In this document: one piece after another, positions 53,701 to 62,939 of the stretch | Layout of the letters: every line of letters begins with the position of its first letter | Numbering within the stretch: position 1 is the stretch's first letter | From: Apostichopus japonicus | Lineage: Eukaryota; Echinodermata; Holothuroidea; Aspidochirotida; Stichopodidae | Length of the DNA stretch: 64,000 bases | Reading direction: 5' to 3' | NCBI RefSeq assembly: GCF_037975245.1 | Contig: NC_092565.1 | Coordinates: forward strand, 2,428,499-2,492,498 | The notes under the pieces: generated by a model | Told to the model about the DNA's origin: nothing | The model's input: the letters and a program-made list of their open reading frames with translations, nothing else | The model's database searches: none | Translations under genes and position numbers: made by a program

Positions 53701-54067
53701 ATCAAACTGCAGCTATTCTTTTCATTTTGAACATGTTTCTGATGGTCTCTAACCCTGTCACATTGTTATAGAAACCATTGTGTCTGCATTTGAATTATGA
53801 AGAAGAAAAAAAGCGATGATTTAAGACTTCTTACAACCGCTCTTATTAGCTCCAACTTCCAGCAATTTACACCAACCTTGATCTTTTTCTCATCCTTGAT
53901 TGGTCCCGCTTCTGCGTCTGCTCCTGCAGCAGCTGGTTGTTCCTCTGGTATCTGGATAATGTGGTCCCCCTCTCCTGCTCCTTGGCTACTCTGTCCACTC
54001 CCCTCCTGTCCAGGTGGTGTCACTGCACCTGTTCCATTGACTGGTGGTTTAGCAGCACCATTTTCAT
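32519..54067 (-). CDS. MYOF: Ferlin, dysferlin/myoferlin type: 3' part of the gene
   Basis: Sixteen phase-consistent exons, 54067 down to 36193, join to either of two last exons (33102-32910 or 32705-32519), giving 716 or 714 residues plus stop. Order: acidic/proline linker; DWWSKYYAS block; C2 domain ([25 protein letters not shown] loop); [13 protein letters not shown] block; GKLQMWVD; last C2 domain ([28 protein letters not shown]); RPATSF; tail anchor. Ferlins are large tail-anchored multi-C2 proteins in Ca-dependent membrane fusion and repair. The D-x-D loops in both C2 domains are intact. Motifs match dysferlin and myoferlin about equally and otoferlin less; the symbol marks the type, not proven orthology. 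The N-terminal C2 domains lie beyond the window. The gene sense runs right to left. Confidence 0.92.
32910..33102 (-). CDS. Ferlin terminal exon A (alternative tail anchor)
   Basis: Acceptor gtgtcatattcag, one base completing the Lys codon, then [18 protein letters not shown], the basic-aromatic WRNLKWY, a hydrophobic anchor of about 20 residues and the tail ending MSKAIPG, TAA at 32912-32910. The R-P-x-T-S-F-x-W-F-T-S-P pattern is the standard ferlin C-terminal signature. Confidence 0.9.
33110..36180. other. Ferlin intron before the terminal exons
   Basis: No third copy of the anchor exon was seen here. Apart from the 30-bp minisatellite the sequence is AT-rich with a C-rich patch at 34380-34425. 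Confidence 0.6.
35030..36079. repeat. 30-bp minisatellite in a ferlin intron
   Basis: About 35 copies of TATGAATGGTACCTTCATAT + ACATGTTAAG. Variation (AATG/GATG, GGTACC/GCTACC/GATACC) follows a 270-bp, nine-unit order: the block starting near 35430 repeats almost exactly at 35700. Unit length is a multiple of three, so long frames stay open on both strands; they are not genes. Confidence 0.95.
36193..36302 (-). CDS. Ferlin exon: pre-anchor segment
   Basis: Phase 0 to 2. [12 protein letters not shown], then [19 protein letters not shown]: the conserved R-P-A-x-K-x-R-D-E-P-N-x-N-P stretch immediately before the ferlin anchor. Donor gtaagt; ends with AA, so either terminal exon restores a Lys codon. 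Confidence 0.92.
36480..36664 (-). CDS. Ferlin exon: end of last C2 domain and SLFE-KGW block
   Basis: Phase 1 to 0. [17 protein letters not shown], then [15 protein letters not shown] and TTGERLIG. The S-L-F-E-x-K-x-V-K-G-W-x-P-C motif is characteristic of ferlins. Acceptor ttcccccag, donor gtaagt. Confidence 0.93.
37031..37130 (-). CDS. Ferlin exon: last C2 domain, loop 3
   Basis: Phase 0 to 1. [16 protein letters not shown], then [15 protein letters not shown]; the D-N-D and S-D-D acidic residues form a Ca-binding loop. Donor gtgagt. Confidence 0.93.
37447..37585 (-). CDS. Ferlin exon: last C2 domain, core
   Basis: Phase 2 to 0. [18 protein letters not shown] is almost invariant in the dysferlin/myoferlin group, followed by [15 protein letters not shown]. 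The donor is gtcagt rather than gtaag. Confidence 0.93.
37997..38092 (-). CDS. Ferlin exon: last C2 domain, loop 1
   Basis: Phase 2 to 2. [17 protein letters not shown], then [11 protein letters not shown]: the acidic loop-1 residues of the C2 fold. Acceptor ttgcgtttcag-like (tgtttcag), donor gtgaga. The 40-bp minisatellite starts 69 nt before this exon in gene sense. Confidence 0.92.
38161..38833. repeat. 40-bp minisatellite in a ferlin intron
   Basis: About 17 copies of TTACGATATCAAACACGGTG + ATCTAAGCTGACGCGTTGCC. Central units are identical; four consecutive units share ATACACGG; the last units decay (ACACGTTCTC, ACACCTTGTC). The unit is CpG-rich (ACGCGT) in an AT-rich intron. Confidence 0.95.
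39227..39458 (-). CDS. Ferlin exon: inter-C2 segment with GKLQMWVD
   Basis: Phase 1 to 2. EERLAL-like [36 protein letters not shown] and [10 protein letters not shown], all standard ferlin blocks. Acceptor ttttgctctcag, donor gtcaga. Confidence 0.92.
40241..41404. repeat. 95-bp minisatellite in a ferlin intron
   Basis: About 12 copies beginning GTTGATGGGTATG(T/C)AAGA and ending AGCATACAACCATACCTT. Starts about 40 nt from the donor of exon 41443. Early units carry GATCCCAGC and ATGCAT; later ones GATCTCAGC and ATGCGT. Confidence 0.95.
41443..41588 (-). CDS. Ferlin exon: GPNQWRD block
   Basis: Phase 2 to 1. [16 protein letters not shown], then KMYNLEDY. Acceptor attactctcag, donor gtgagc. Flanked on both sides by minisatellites (95-bp on the 3' side, 45-bp on the 5' side). 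Confidence 0.9.
41699..42524. repeat. 45-bp minisatellite in a ferlin intron
   Basis: About 18 copies of GGGTAAAGGTAAGTATGAAA + CAAACTAAGCATATAACGTCATTAT. Each unit carries AAAGGTAAGT (a perfect 5' splice site on the plus, antisense strand) and a CGTCA half-site, with full TGACGTCA in two units (about 41823 and 41868). Confidence 0.95.
42549..42719 (-). CDS. Ferlin exon: penultimate C2 domain, loop 3
   Basis: Phase 2 to 2. [37 protein letters not shown] (shown in part): D-Y-D and K-D-D acidic residues of the Ca-binding loop. Acceptor ttttctag, donor gtaagt. Confidence 0.92.
43634..43725 (-). CDS. Ferlin exon: penultimate C2 domain, SDPYLK
   Basis: Phase 0 to 2. [14 protein letters not shown], then [12 protein letters not shown]. 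The S-D-P-Y of loop 1 and N-P-x-F-G are C2 hallmarks. Donor gtaaga. Confidence 0.92.
43845..44110. repeat. Pentanucleotide array ACTAT/ACTGT/ACTAC
   Basis: Blocks of CTATA, CTGTA and CTACA pentamers. The Y-T-V-L-Y open frames are artefacts. Confidence 0.95.
44464..44619 (-). CDS. Ferlin exon: start of penultimate C2 domain
   Basis: Phase 0 to 0, 52 codons. [18 protein letters not shown], then [20 protein letters not shown]. Acceptor ttgttttacag, donor gtgagt. Confidence 0.92.
45340..45471 (-). CDS. Ferlin exon: linker with acidic run
   Basis: Phase 0 to 0, 44 codons. [17 protein letters not shown] followed by DDDDDEEE and VGEFK; corresponds to the L-x-D-F-x-x-T-F-K-L-Y-R-G-K block of dysferlin. 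Donor gtaaga. Confidence 0.9.
46069..46281. repeat. 35-bp minisatellite, six copies
   Basis: GCTAGGGTATTCATTACTGG + ATATTATGGATACAT repeated six times with no visible differences, suggesting recent expansion. Confidence 0.95.
46664..46768 (-). CDS. Ferlin exon: DWWSK block
   Basis: Phase 0 to 0, 35 codons. [16 protein letters not shown], then [14 protein letters not shown], matching the conserved D-W-W-S-K segment. Donor gtaagt. Confidence 0.92.
47043..47794. mobile_element. 0.75-kb element with GGTTCCTTGCT inverted ends
   Basis: GGTTCCTTGCT at 47043 and AGCAAGGAACC at 47784 are perfect inverted repeats. Inside, two roughly 400-bp arms share TGTACCAGCTATTAACCAAC and AATGCATTTGA. No target duplication or transposase. 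Its status as a transposon is an inference. Confidence 0.5.
47800..50055. other. Ferlin intron, no further exon seen
   Basis: AT-rich. Open frames at 48563-48874 and 49225-49816 have no known motif and no good flanking splice sites. Confidence 0.5.
50062..50097 (-). CDS. Ferlin candidate small exon, 36 nt ([12 protein letters not shown])
   Basis: Phase 0 to 0. Donor gtaact; acceptor ttcgttgaatattcatgag, which has only a modest pyrimidine tract. It encodes 12 residues resembling in style the neighbouring LPGLGKLGS exon. Likely a cassette exon; it could be a chance match. Confidence 0.5.
50858..50911 (-). CDS. Ferlin small exon, 54 nt ([18 protein letters not shown])
   Basis: Phase 0 to 0, 18 codons. 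Acceptor cattctctcaccgcaccacag is strong; donor gtttgt is weak, a sign of regulated splicing. The EEE end runs into [10 protein letters not shown], matching the acidic stretch before D-W-W in dysferlin. Confidence 0.65.
52404..52418 (-). CDS. Ferlin microexon, 15 nt (EGTPE)
   Basis: Phase 0 to 0. Acceptor ctcttcttacttttgtgatag and donor gtaagt are both near-consensus and enclose exactly five codons, in frame with the exons on either side. Too short for any open-frame scan. Confidence 0.65.
52570..53105. repeat. 92-bp minisatellite, six copies
   Basis: Unit begins AACACTGTCAACATGTTTGT and ends ACCATACCAAGTACT. Followed at 53096-53255 by a shorter CATTCACATAACCATGACAC-type array that reuses part of it. 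Confidence 0.9.
53877..54067 (-). CDS. Ferlin exon: proline/glycine/acidic linker
   Basis: Phase 1 to 0. [52 protein letters not shown], then KDEKKIK. Low-complexity and likely disordered; GC-rich against an AT-rich background. Position matches the dysferlin linker that holds an I-P-I-Q-like stretch. Acceptor ttctttcatgatag; donor gttggt is weak. Confidence 0.8.
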
Positions 54068-55216
54068 CTATCATGAAAGAACAAAGAAAATAATAGCTGA
54101 ATTCATTTTTTCTAACAAATTGAAGTTTGCTTAAAATTATGAAGAAATGATTTTGATTTGAAGCCGCACACGGATCATTTCAACAGCAGATCCAGAGGGG
54201 TACAAGATAGAAACCCAAGTGCATGGATGGAGAAGACGATGTACTAAATACTTGCATTACATGACTAGGAATGCTACAGAAACTGTGAACTACAGTATCA
54301 CAATGGGAACTAATCTAAACTAATGAACTGGAGATGAAAGAATGTATTTCATGAATTAGGTGAAGCTTAGAGAGGAGCACAGTACTGTTTGCTTTGATTG
54401 TGTGGACTTGTTACTCAGAACAGTCTGTATTCAAAGTAATAAGTTTTTATTTACAGCTACCCAAATATGAAACTAGTTGGTACAGTAATAGGAAGTAATG
54501 TTCTAGAACTACTGAAGCTATGACAGTCATGCGAGTTGATAACTATTACTCATCATAACATAATCATAATCAACTAATATTTAACCATCACCAAAACAAT
54601 TCCCAATAAGTAACTCTAAAACATGCATAAGGAGTCAAGATATAGCCACCACATGACATAAACTTATTGTTATAAAGCATACATTGATATAATTATTACA
54701 TCAGCCTCCATAACTGCAACAAACACGACAATTTACCAAACATGCCAAAACATCCCAGTCATAACTCCTCAAATTCTGGTGTAGACTGTACATTACAACA
54801 CTAGCTTAAATTATCATCAGCCTACATAAGCATCAAAGCCTATTACGATTATATTTTCATTTATCAAAAGTTATGAGCTTTGTCTAAAACTAAAGACCAA
54901 TATTGATTTTAATATTCTTTGATTTCATTTGTAGCAGTATGTTGTCTGTTATAACTTATGAAATAACTCTGTGAATGTGGAACTAATAGATATATATATT
55001 TATAGATATATACTGTTAGAAACATTGGAACAAAGTTAGCACAATAATTTAGTTCTGGCAGGAACTTTAGCGGAAGGTAAATGAGAGGGTCATGAGTTAT
55101 ACTCTTATGAATGCCAAACCAGGAGGCTGGAAGAGCCAATTTTAGGCTTCTGAAAAAACAAAATGGTGGTTTAAATGTAATACTGGAAAGTTAGCTGACA
55201 ACCAAAGCATGTACAG

Positions 55217-55430
55217 TATGTATATTAGATCCTCCTGCAAGCAGGAACTCGCGAAGAAGCCTAATTGGCTTATCAAAGCCGCAAGCTGACCGAAATCAGT
55301 CCCTCACATTCATATTTAACGTCCATGATTATGAATTGTTAATTGTCAACAACTCTGTAACTGGACGACATACATTAATCTGGGAGTGACTCAAGTAAAG
55401 GACACATTATGAATTTGAAGACAGACAATT
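55217..55430 (-). mobile_element. SINE (family A), truncated head
   Basis: AGATCCTCCTGCAAGCAGG, AAGCCGCAAGCTGACCGAA and TTAACGTCCATGATTATG match the other copies; the tRNA-like head is decayed after CTGGGAGTGACTCAAG. Confidence 0.75.
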
Positions 55431-55782
55431 GAAAAGAGAGTAATTCCTTGCTTAAGTATGTATGTTGTAGATATAGTTGAGATTCCAATGTAAATGTGAC
55501 AGGGGAAGGATGCAATTATCCAGTAAACTTATGTAATAATATATTATATAGCTTATATAATCTGGTCCTGTGCAAGTATAAACTTAATTTAGCAAGTATA
55601 GCACTTCAGTATCATTTATAATTGATGATCAATTTTCAATGACTTTAGCATCTGCTTTTCAAATGAAAGGCTGAAAGGCTGATCATTCTTCCACTGGAGT
55701 ACACACAGCAAAATTCATGTCAATTTAGAAGCTAAATATACACAAGGGCTATGCAAAGCAGGCAAGCTTACTACGGTTTTTT

Positions 55783-57590
55783 ACTATTATTAAGATTCTC
55801 TAGTTCTTAGTAACATCCCTTACTTATCTATGTCTGTTACTACTAATAAAATTCTCTAGTTCTTAGTAATATTCCTTACTTATCGATGTCTGTTACTATT
55901 ATTAAGATACTCTAGTTCTTAGTAACATCCCTTACTTATCTATGTCTGTTACAACTAATAAGATTCTCTAGGTTTAGTAACATCCCTTACTTATCGATGT
56001 CTGTTACTACTAATAAAATTCTCTAGTTCTTAGTAATGTTCCCTACTTATCGATGTCTGTTACTATTATTACGATCCTCTAGTTCTTTGAAACATTCCTT
56101 ACTTATCGATGTCTGTTACTATTATTAAGATACTCTAGTTCTTAGTAACATCCCTTACTTATCGATGTCTGTTACTACTAATAAAATTCTCTAGTTCTTA
56201 GTAATATTCCTTACTTATCGATGTATGTTACTATTATTAAGATACTCTAGTTCTTAGTAACATCCCTTACTTATCGATGTCTGTTACTATTAATAAGATT
56301 CTCTAGTTCTTAGTAACATCCCTTACTTATCGATGTCTGTTACTATTATTAAGATACTCTAGTTCTTAGTAACATCCCTTACTTATCGATGTCTGTTACT
56401 ACTAATAAAATTCTCTAGTTCTTAGTAATGTTCCCTACTTATCGATGTCTGTTACTATTATTACGATCCTCTAGTTCTTTGAAACATTCCTTACTTATCG
56501 ATGTCTGTTACTATTATTAAGATACTCTAGTTCTTAGTAACATCCCTTACTTATCGATGTCTGTTACTACTAATAAAATTCTCTAGTTCTTAGTAATATT
56601 CCTTACTTATCGATGTATGTTACTATTATTAAGATACTCTAGTTCTTAGTAACATCCCTTACTTATCGATGTCTGTTACTATTAATAAGATTCTCTAGTT
56701 CTTAGTAACATCCCTTACTTATCGATGTCTGTTACTATTATTAAGATACTCTAGTTCTTAGTAACATCCCTTACTTATCGATGTCTGTTACTACTAATAA
56801 AATTCTCTAGTTCTTAGTAATGTTCCCTACTTATCGATGTCTGTTACTATTATTACGATCCTCTAGTTCTTTGAAACATTCCTTACTTATCGATGTCTGT
56901 TACTATTATTAAGATACTCTAGTTCTTAGTAACATCCCTTACTTATCGATGTCTGTTACTACTAATAAAATTCTCTAGTTCTTAGTAATATTCCTTACTT
57001 ATCGATGTATGTTACTATTATTAAGATACTCTAGTTCTTAGTAACATCCCTTACTTATCGATGTCTGTTACTATTAATAAGATTCTCTAGTTCTTAGTAA
57101 CATCCCTTACTTATCGATGTCTGTTACTATTATTAAGATACTCTAGTTCTTAGTAACATCCCTTACTTATCGATGTCTGTTACTACTAATAAAATTCTCT
57201 AGTTCTTAGTAATATTCCTTACTTATCGATGTATGTTACTATTATTAAGATACTCTAGTTCTTAGTAACATCCCTTACTTATCAATGTCTGTTACAATTA
57301 ATAAGATACTCTAGTTCTTAGTAACATCCCTTACTTATCGATGTTTGTTACTATTATTAAGATTCTCTAGTTCTTAGTAACATCCCTTACTTATCGATGT
57401 ATGTTACTATTAATAAGATACTCTAGTTCTTAGTAACATCCCTTACTTATCGATGTCTGTTACTATTAATAAGATACTCTAGTTCTTAGTAACATCCCTT
57501 ACTTATCAATGTCTGTTACAATTAATAAGATACTCTAGTTCTTAGTAACATCCCTTACTTATCGATGTCTGTTACTATTATATATTACAT
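55783..57590. repeat. 56-bp minisatellite with 392-bp higher-order repeat
   Basis: About 32 copies of TTCTTAGTAACATCCCTTAC + TTATCGATGTCTGTTACTAT + TATTAAGATACTCTAG. A marked variant (AGTTCTTTGAAACATTCC) recurs at 56081, 56473 and 56864, i.e. every seven units, with the units between in the same order. Confidence 0.95.
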
Positions 57591-58550
57591 TAATTATTTA
57601 GATATTTTAGTTAACATATCAACTTTCCTAGCTATTTGATTTCTGTAGTCAAGTTTAATTTTAAAACATAAAGTGAAAGTCAGATATTAAAAAACTTTGC
57701 TGTTTGTGTAAATGTGATGGATGGAGAAATACAGTCCAGGTTACAAAATATCAAATATCCCATCAAACTTGTTAATTACTTTCTCATTAATCTTTGTTTA
57801 TTGAACAATTATAGGTTGTTGTCTTCATTTGATCACATAGAACCTTATTTTGATTTGGTGAAATTGCTGAATAAATAAAAAAATACTGTACTGAGACATT
57901 GCCCTGTGAGTGTTAAATATCAGAACTCTTTACCACCACCATGCAATAACTACAAACATTCATTTGACTGTAAACAGAAAACTCTCACACCACATTAAAG
58001 CAACCTTCAACCACAAAACAAACTTTATTTCAAAATATGGGAGACAAAACAGATCCTTTCATTAGGAGTATGACAGAAATACCCATGGCAGTCAAATCAG
58101 CAAGCCAATTGTAATTTTTTTCTGGAGTCGTGACAGACCAAAAGTTTGTGAATGGCAAAAAGGAAGAAAATCTTCCTTATTCCTTAGAAATCAAACCGAG
58201 CCAGAAAAATGTATCTTCCACCATGCCCTCCATATACTGCCAGACATATTTAATACCTAGCGCAGCATATAACATTACATACAGTATTGCTGTTAGTAAC
58301 AAGAAATGATCTTTTATTTGTTAATATTTGATTTTTCCAACTGTTTTTGGTACGTAATGCCACACTAAATACTACTTGGTTAGAAGTCAAATGTGCAACA
58401 CTGCCACACCTAGAGAGAAGATCCCACAGGAGACACGTGCACACTACAAACAGATGTGAATATGCAGACTAAATGGTGGTTATGAAGATGATGATGATGG
58501 AAGGAGGAGATGTCCCCTATGCATATTCATTCTTTGGACTTTTGCCTGAC

Positions 58551-58664
58551 CTTTGACCTCCTTGGATCTGACTTGCAACAAACCGACACTTTCTCCCAAC
58601 AACTGTGTCGCTGAGATCAATTCCGCAGTGGAAAGGCTCTCTTCGTCGACTGCGGATTTATCTC
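58551..58664 (-). CDS. Candidate upstream ferlin linker exon, 114 nt
   Basis: Acceptor catacctctctccag, then 37 open codons with local GC rise: DKSAVDEESLSTAEL, then LLQVRSKEVK, donor gtcagg. It starts and ends in phase 1, exactly what the exon at 54067 needs. No recognised domain; acidic and likely disordered. It could instead be conserved non-coding DNA. Confidence 0.4.
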
Positions 58665-58669
58665 CTGGA

Positions 58670-60490
58670 GAGAGGTATGTTCACAGCAAAAGGAGGGAGT
58701 TAAGATGGCTTACAATAATATCAGTTTACATCCTTTCTCCTAAATGTCTTGCAACTTGAAACTCTCCCATGACTCAACAAGCAAGTACTTCCAATGAACT
58801 GTCCAGTTTATATCTTTCCAATTGACAGTTATGAACCTCAATTCTGACCTTTTCTGAAACTAATACAGTCTTCCTGATATAGTGATCTTTATACAATATC
58901 TCATACCCATGGAAGGATGATTGAGTTTCTACATTTTGCTTTGTGTTTACTCATCTTCAAGTGAGAATTCTCTTTCAGTATGGCACTCTAGTTCATAGCT
59001 CAGGAATCTGTGTGTACTCAAGTTAGATATGCTTTTATCCAACATACATAAATTGCAGCAAATTGACTTTTAATAGCAAAGTGATATTACAGAGAATCAT
59101 AGTGCTTTCAAACAAGATCAGTAATATTGTACATGGGTGGAGGGGGAGGGGGAAGTGGAGGGAGAAGTGGGGAGAGGGGCTAAGCAAGGATAAGTGAAGG
59201 ACCTTCACATAGGCAAGCCAGCGAAGTGTTTGAATACACTAATAGTAATCTATATTCATTAACATGGAAACACATGGCACCTAGCATAAAGTACGTGACA
59301 TCATGTTACCATGGTAATTGTTTATTTTATATTTCATTTGATATGTTTGAATATGTAAGCTTGCTCCCAGTCAGTTGCTCCCATTCAAGTTGGATAGGCT
59401 TGTAAATTCAGGAGACAAATCAAGAGTTAGTGTGTTAGTCACAAGCCACCTCTGCAAACCAGACAGTGGATTGGTGCAAAAGGATAAGTGCAAATGGATA
59501 AATATGAAGGTATATGCCAGGAAACCCTGCATGGATGGGTATGCAGGCAGCAAAGCCTGCATGGATGGGTATGCAGTCAGGTGGGTGATCTTGTGCACAA
59601 TCTCCAGAGGCTCACCAAAGCCATTTCTTTCAGATACCTAGCTCAGCCTGATCTTGAGGGATAAATACCATATTTGTATTATTACAGATGACAAACTAAA
59701 AAGCACTTTCTCCTGCCCACAAACTATGTGTAATATGCCCAGGGGTCATACTTCTTTATAAGTATCTTTAAAATGAATGTAAACTTTTTGCATTTCTGTT
59801 CAGTCAGTTTCTCCATAGAATATTACTACTTTATTAATTAGGCAAGATGCCAACCAGAAACTCTCGGAATGTAAACTTGAGCCATCGACTCGGCTGTCCC
59901 TAAACTGTCTTAGACTAAAACTACAGAATGCCTAATTTACTGAAAGCTCAGTGTGGATTAATTAAGACCTAAACAATAACAAGGATGTAAAAGCAAATAG
60001 ACACAAAACTGTTTGAAAGCAAGGAAACATTTTATAGTGCTATTCAAAACCTGAAGCCCTGAAAAGAGTTAAGCGAACAAATGAAAATAGAGTGTAGCGA
60101 TATAACCGAAGGTCGAGTCATTATACAAAACCAATAGGAATTGACTATTAAAGAGTATAGATTAAAATATCTCACTTTCAAAATTTACAAGATAAAAAAA
60201 CATGTTTGTAAGGCGAGTAGAAAAAGTCAGCCATACTGGTCAAGTCCCAATTTAGTTTCTATTCTTTAATTTTCTAGGTGTTTGCAACTATTTATGTACA
60301 ACCCATGTTTTGAGTGGTTATTTGAGGCTTTTTCTTCAAGAACTAGACAGTCTGTTCATTTCACCCAAGTAGTGTTTGGTAATCTCTGACTTATCTGAGT
60401 TTAAGACATTCTGCCGAATCCCAAACAAGAATGGCGAGACTCTGGAGATTATGAACGAGAGAGGAGGCGAGAAAGTCTTAAAACAAGTTG
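58670..60490. other. Probable ferlin intron, no exon seen
   Basis: AT-rich, with a G-rich patch at 59136-59180 and a 31-bp direct duplication CCTGCATGGATGGGTATGCAG near 59526 and 59556. Confidence 0.5.
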
Positions 60491-60499
60491 GAGACAAAC

Positions 60500-60544
60500 C
60501 CAGATTTTCTAAAGCTTTTGAGAGGTCCTCGGGATCCACGCTCT
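60500..60544 (-). CDS. Candidate upstream ferlin linker exon, 45 nt
   Basis: Acceptor acccacttttccgtttcag is excellent; 14 whole codons SVDPEDLSKALENL; donor gtttgt, the same weak type as at 50857. Phase 1 to 1, compatible with the 58664 candidate. No homology is claimed. Confidence 0.35.
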
Positions 60545-60567
60545 CTGAAACGGAAAAGTGGGTCACA

Positions 60568-60650
60568 TGATCAGGATTATTCATACAGGAGGGGCCTCTC
60601 AAGGTCGGTCACATGAGCAGGATTATTCATACAAGGGGGGCCTCTCAACG
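60568..60650. repeat. Tandem duplication, about 42-bp period
   Basis: GGATTATTCATACA followed by GGGGCCTCTCAA occurs twice, each preceded by GGTCACATGA. Confidence 0.8.
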
Positions 60651-61310
60651 TAAGTAGCAGTGTTAATGGTAACAGTGGTATGCATGACAATCTGTGGATT
60701 CATATACTGGAGTATGCGGCATTAAAAGATGGTAACCACGACAACGATAGCTATATATCTGTGTGATGAAAATGGTGAATGTCTGCTGCATACTGTTGAA
60801 CATTATATGAAAACAGTTTGCCACATAATAATACTGAATGATGCAATGGAGAGTCACAATTAAGAGGTGGTTTAAAGAGCCACTCTCAAACCACGGTCCC
60901 ACAGAGGTGTTCAGAATAGGGACTGAGCCACTGCTCATTCAGTAATGAATCTTCAAATACAGAGTATTAAATAACCACCACCACCTCCTCTCTCATCTGT
61001 CATTCTCACCAGTACATATGACAGTCAATGGAAGTTTGTTTCCTTGGATTATTTTTGTGAACCTTTCTATAGGTGAGCTCCATTTATTAACACCTTTCAG
61101 TGCAAATCCAATCTAAGGTATATGTATAGTTAACAGATTTAACTACATGTCCAGACAATAAGACAAGGTAGAATGAAAAGACTAAAACAATGTGCTCTCA
61201 ACATTGCACTAATCTGCTACATGAAATAATTACACAAGAACAGAAAGAACAATGACCATTACTGGGTATACTTTACAGAGCTTACATTATTGTAACCTTT
61301 CTAACCTGTC

Positions 61311-61504
61311 AATCCCATCCAACCGGTCACTCCCATCCAACCGGTCACCCCCATCCAACCGGTCACTCCCATCCAACCGGTCGCTCCCATCCAACTGGTC
61401 GCTCCCATCCAACCGGTCGCTCGCATACAACCGGTCACTCCCATACAACCGGTTACTCCCATCCAACCGGTCACTTACTTCCAATCGGTCGCTCCCATCC
61501 AACC
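61311..61504. repeat. 18-bp minisatellite CCCATCCAACCGGTCACT
   Basis: About eleven copies with small variants (CGCTCC, TACAACC). Opens a frame coding for a six-residue S-N-R-S-L-P repeat on one strand and S-D-R-L-D-G on the other; treated as an artefact. Confidence 0.9.
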
Positions 61505-61509
61505 AAATG

Positions 61510-62930
61510 TAATGAGTGCTGAAACTATGTGTTATGCACTGCTATTTATCTTTGATCATATTATTACCCTCAGGATACAAGACGACAGACACATAGCATA
61601 GGAATAGATTTACCTAGTATTTCATTCAAATATCCACTGCAGGGTCAACACATAGAAGCAAATTATTTTCTAAAACCAAAGAATGGCTATAGAAAAAGAG
61701 AATACTCAATTATTCCCCAGTGTTGTTATGTTGTCAGTTTGCCTATATAGTTAGAGTCTCTCACAACTGACAGCAAATTAACCTCAAGACACAATCCCTT
61801 ATAAATAAAAAATATCCCACAGCGGTGTGAAACCAATTGATATGAAATAAGATAAAGACTACATCCTAAACTGCCAAGAAAATAGTAACAAAGTAGAGGA
61901 GGGCAAACTGATGGTAAAGGCAAGAGAGCAAAATAGCTTCATTCGGAATGAAAATCCAACAAAAGAACAGTACATATATACAAACCCATCATCATCATAA
62001 TATAGTTTCCTTCAAATTTTCCATTACATCGTTAAGAATATTTGTCTCCAGTAACCAGCTTGTATTAATTATAAAATGTTCTGTTGCCTGAGCTTAGGAT
62101 CTTCAGAACCATCTTTTCCTTGCAGATATTTATCAAGACTGTTCAGTTCTTTGCATCACATCCTCATGAAGAAGAAACATCATTAATTATATTACCTAGA
62201 TTTGACCCAAACAATCTAACTATACACTCACTAAGAAATTTAGTGGCCACGAAAAATGTGACAAACAGGACAATCATGTGAACCAGAGAACTTAAAGGAG
62301 CTCAGAGATGACCAATGCTATGAAACACTCTAGTTTGATGTACGACATATCATCAAGTACAAAAGGCCAATCTGTAGTAGTTTGAGGGTGCACTAACAAA
62401 TAAAAGCATGAAACAGCAACTTTATTAGTTTTAGAGAGCTGTTTGAAATTTGAAAGATAATGCCAAACATCAGAACTATATGGCCTACAAAAATACTCTG
62501 GGGTTTCCGACTAATTTTCTTATTTTGAAGCATAAAAAAGACATGAACAATACAATATGCAGTAATAATAAGACAGAAAGGAAGGATGAGAGGGGCAAAG
62601 TAGTTCATATTTTATGCTATGAAGTGTCAAATAGCTGAAGGGTTAAATTGAGCATCAAGTCAAGAGTTGAAGCTGAGAGGGAAACAACTAAACCACCACC
62701 CTAGAAAATTTTGCTGCAACCTTTGAAATAGTTCTTCTATGTCTCTCCTTCCAATAAAAGTGTTAGAAAAGGTTGGATCTCATAATCCTACTAGTTAAAA
62801 GAACCATTCAAAATACATTGAAGAATATACAGACCATGGAAGATTTTTGATAAACATAAACAGAGCAAGCAGGGAGCTGATCCAACCAAAGCAGCAACAA
62901 GTGAAGTGGTAGTCACACATAGCAACCATG
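61510..62930. other. AT-rich sequence, no exon seen
   Basis: Expected to be ferlin intron or upstream flank. No C2-domain motif in any frame. Confidence 0.5.
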
Positions 62931-62939
62931 ACTTACACC

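Noticed and set aside
60376-60570. Plus-strand open frame (NKNGETLEIMNERGGEKVL...)
   Set aside because: No recognisable domain and only a non-ATG start; the minus-strand exon reading at 60544-60500 explains the local GC rise better, though weakly.
61252-61512. S-N-R-S-L-P repeat protein
   Set aside because: 18-bp minisatellite, open on both strands.
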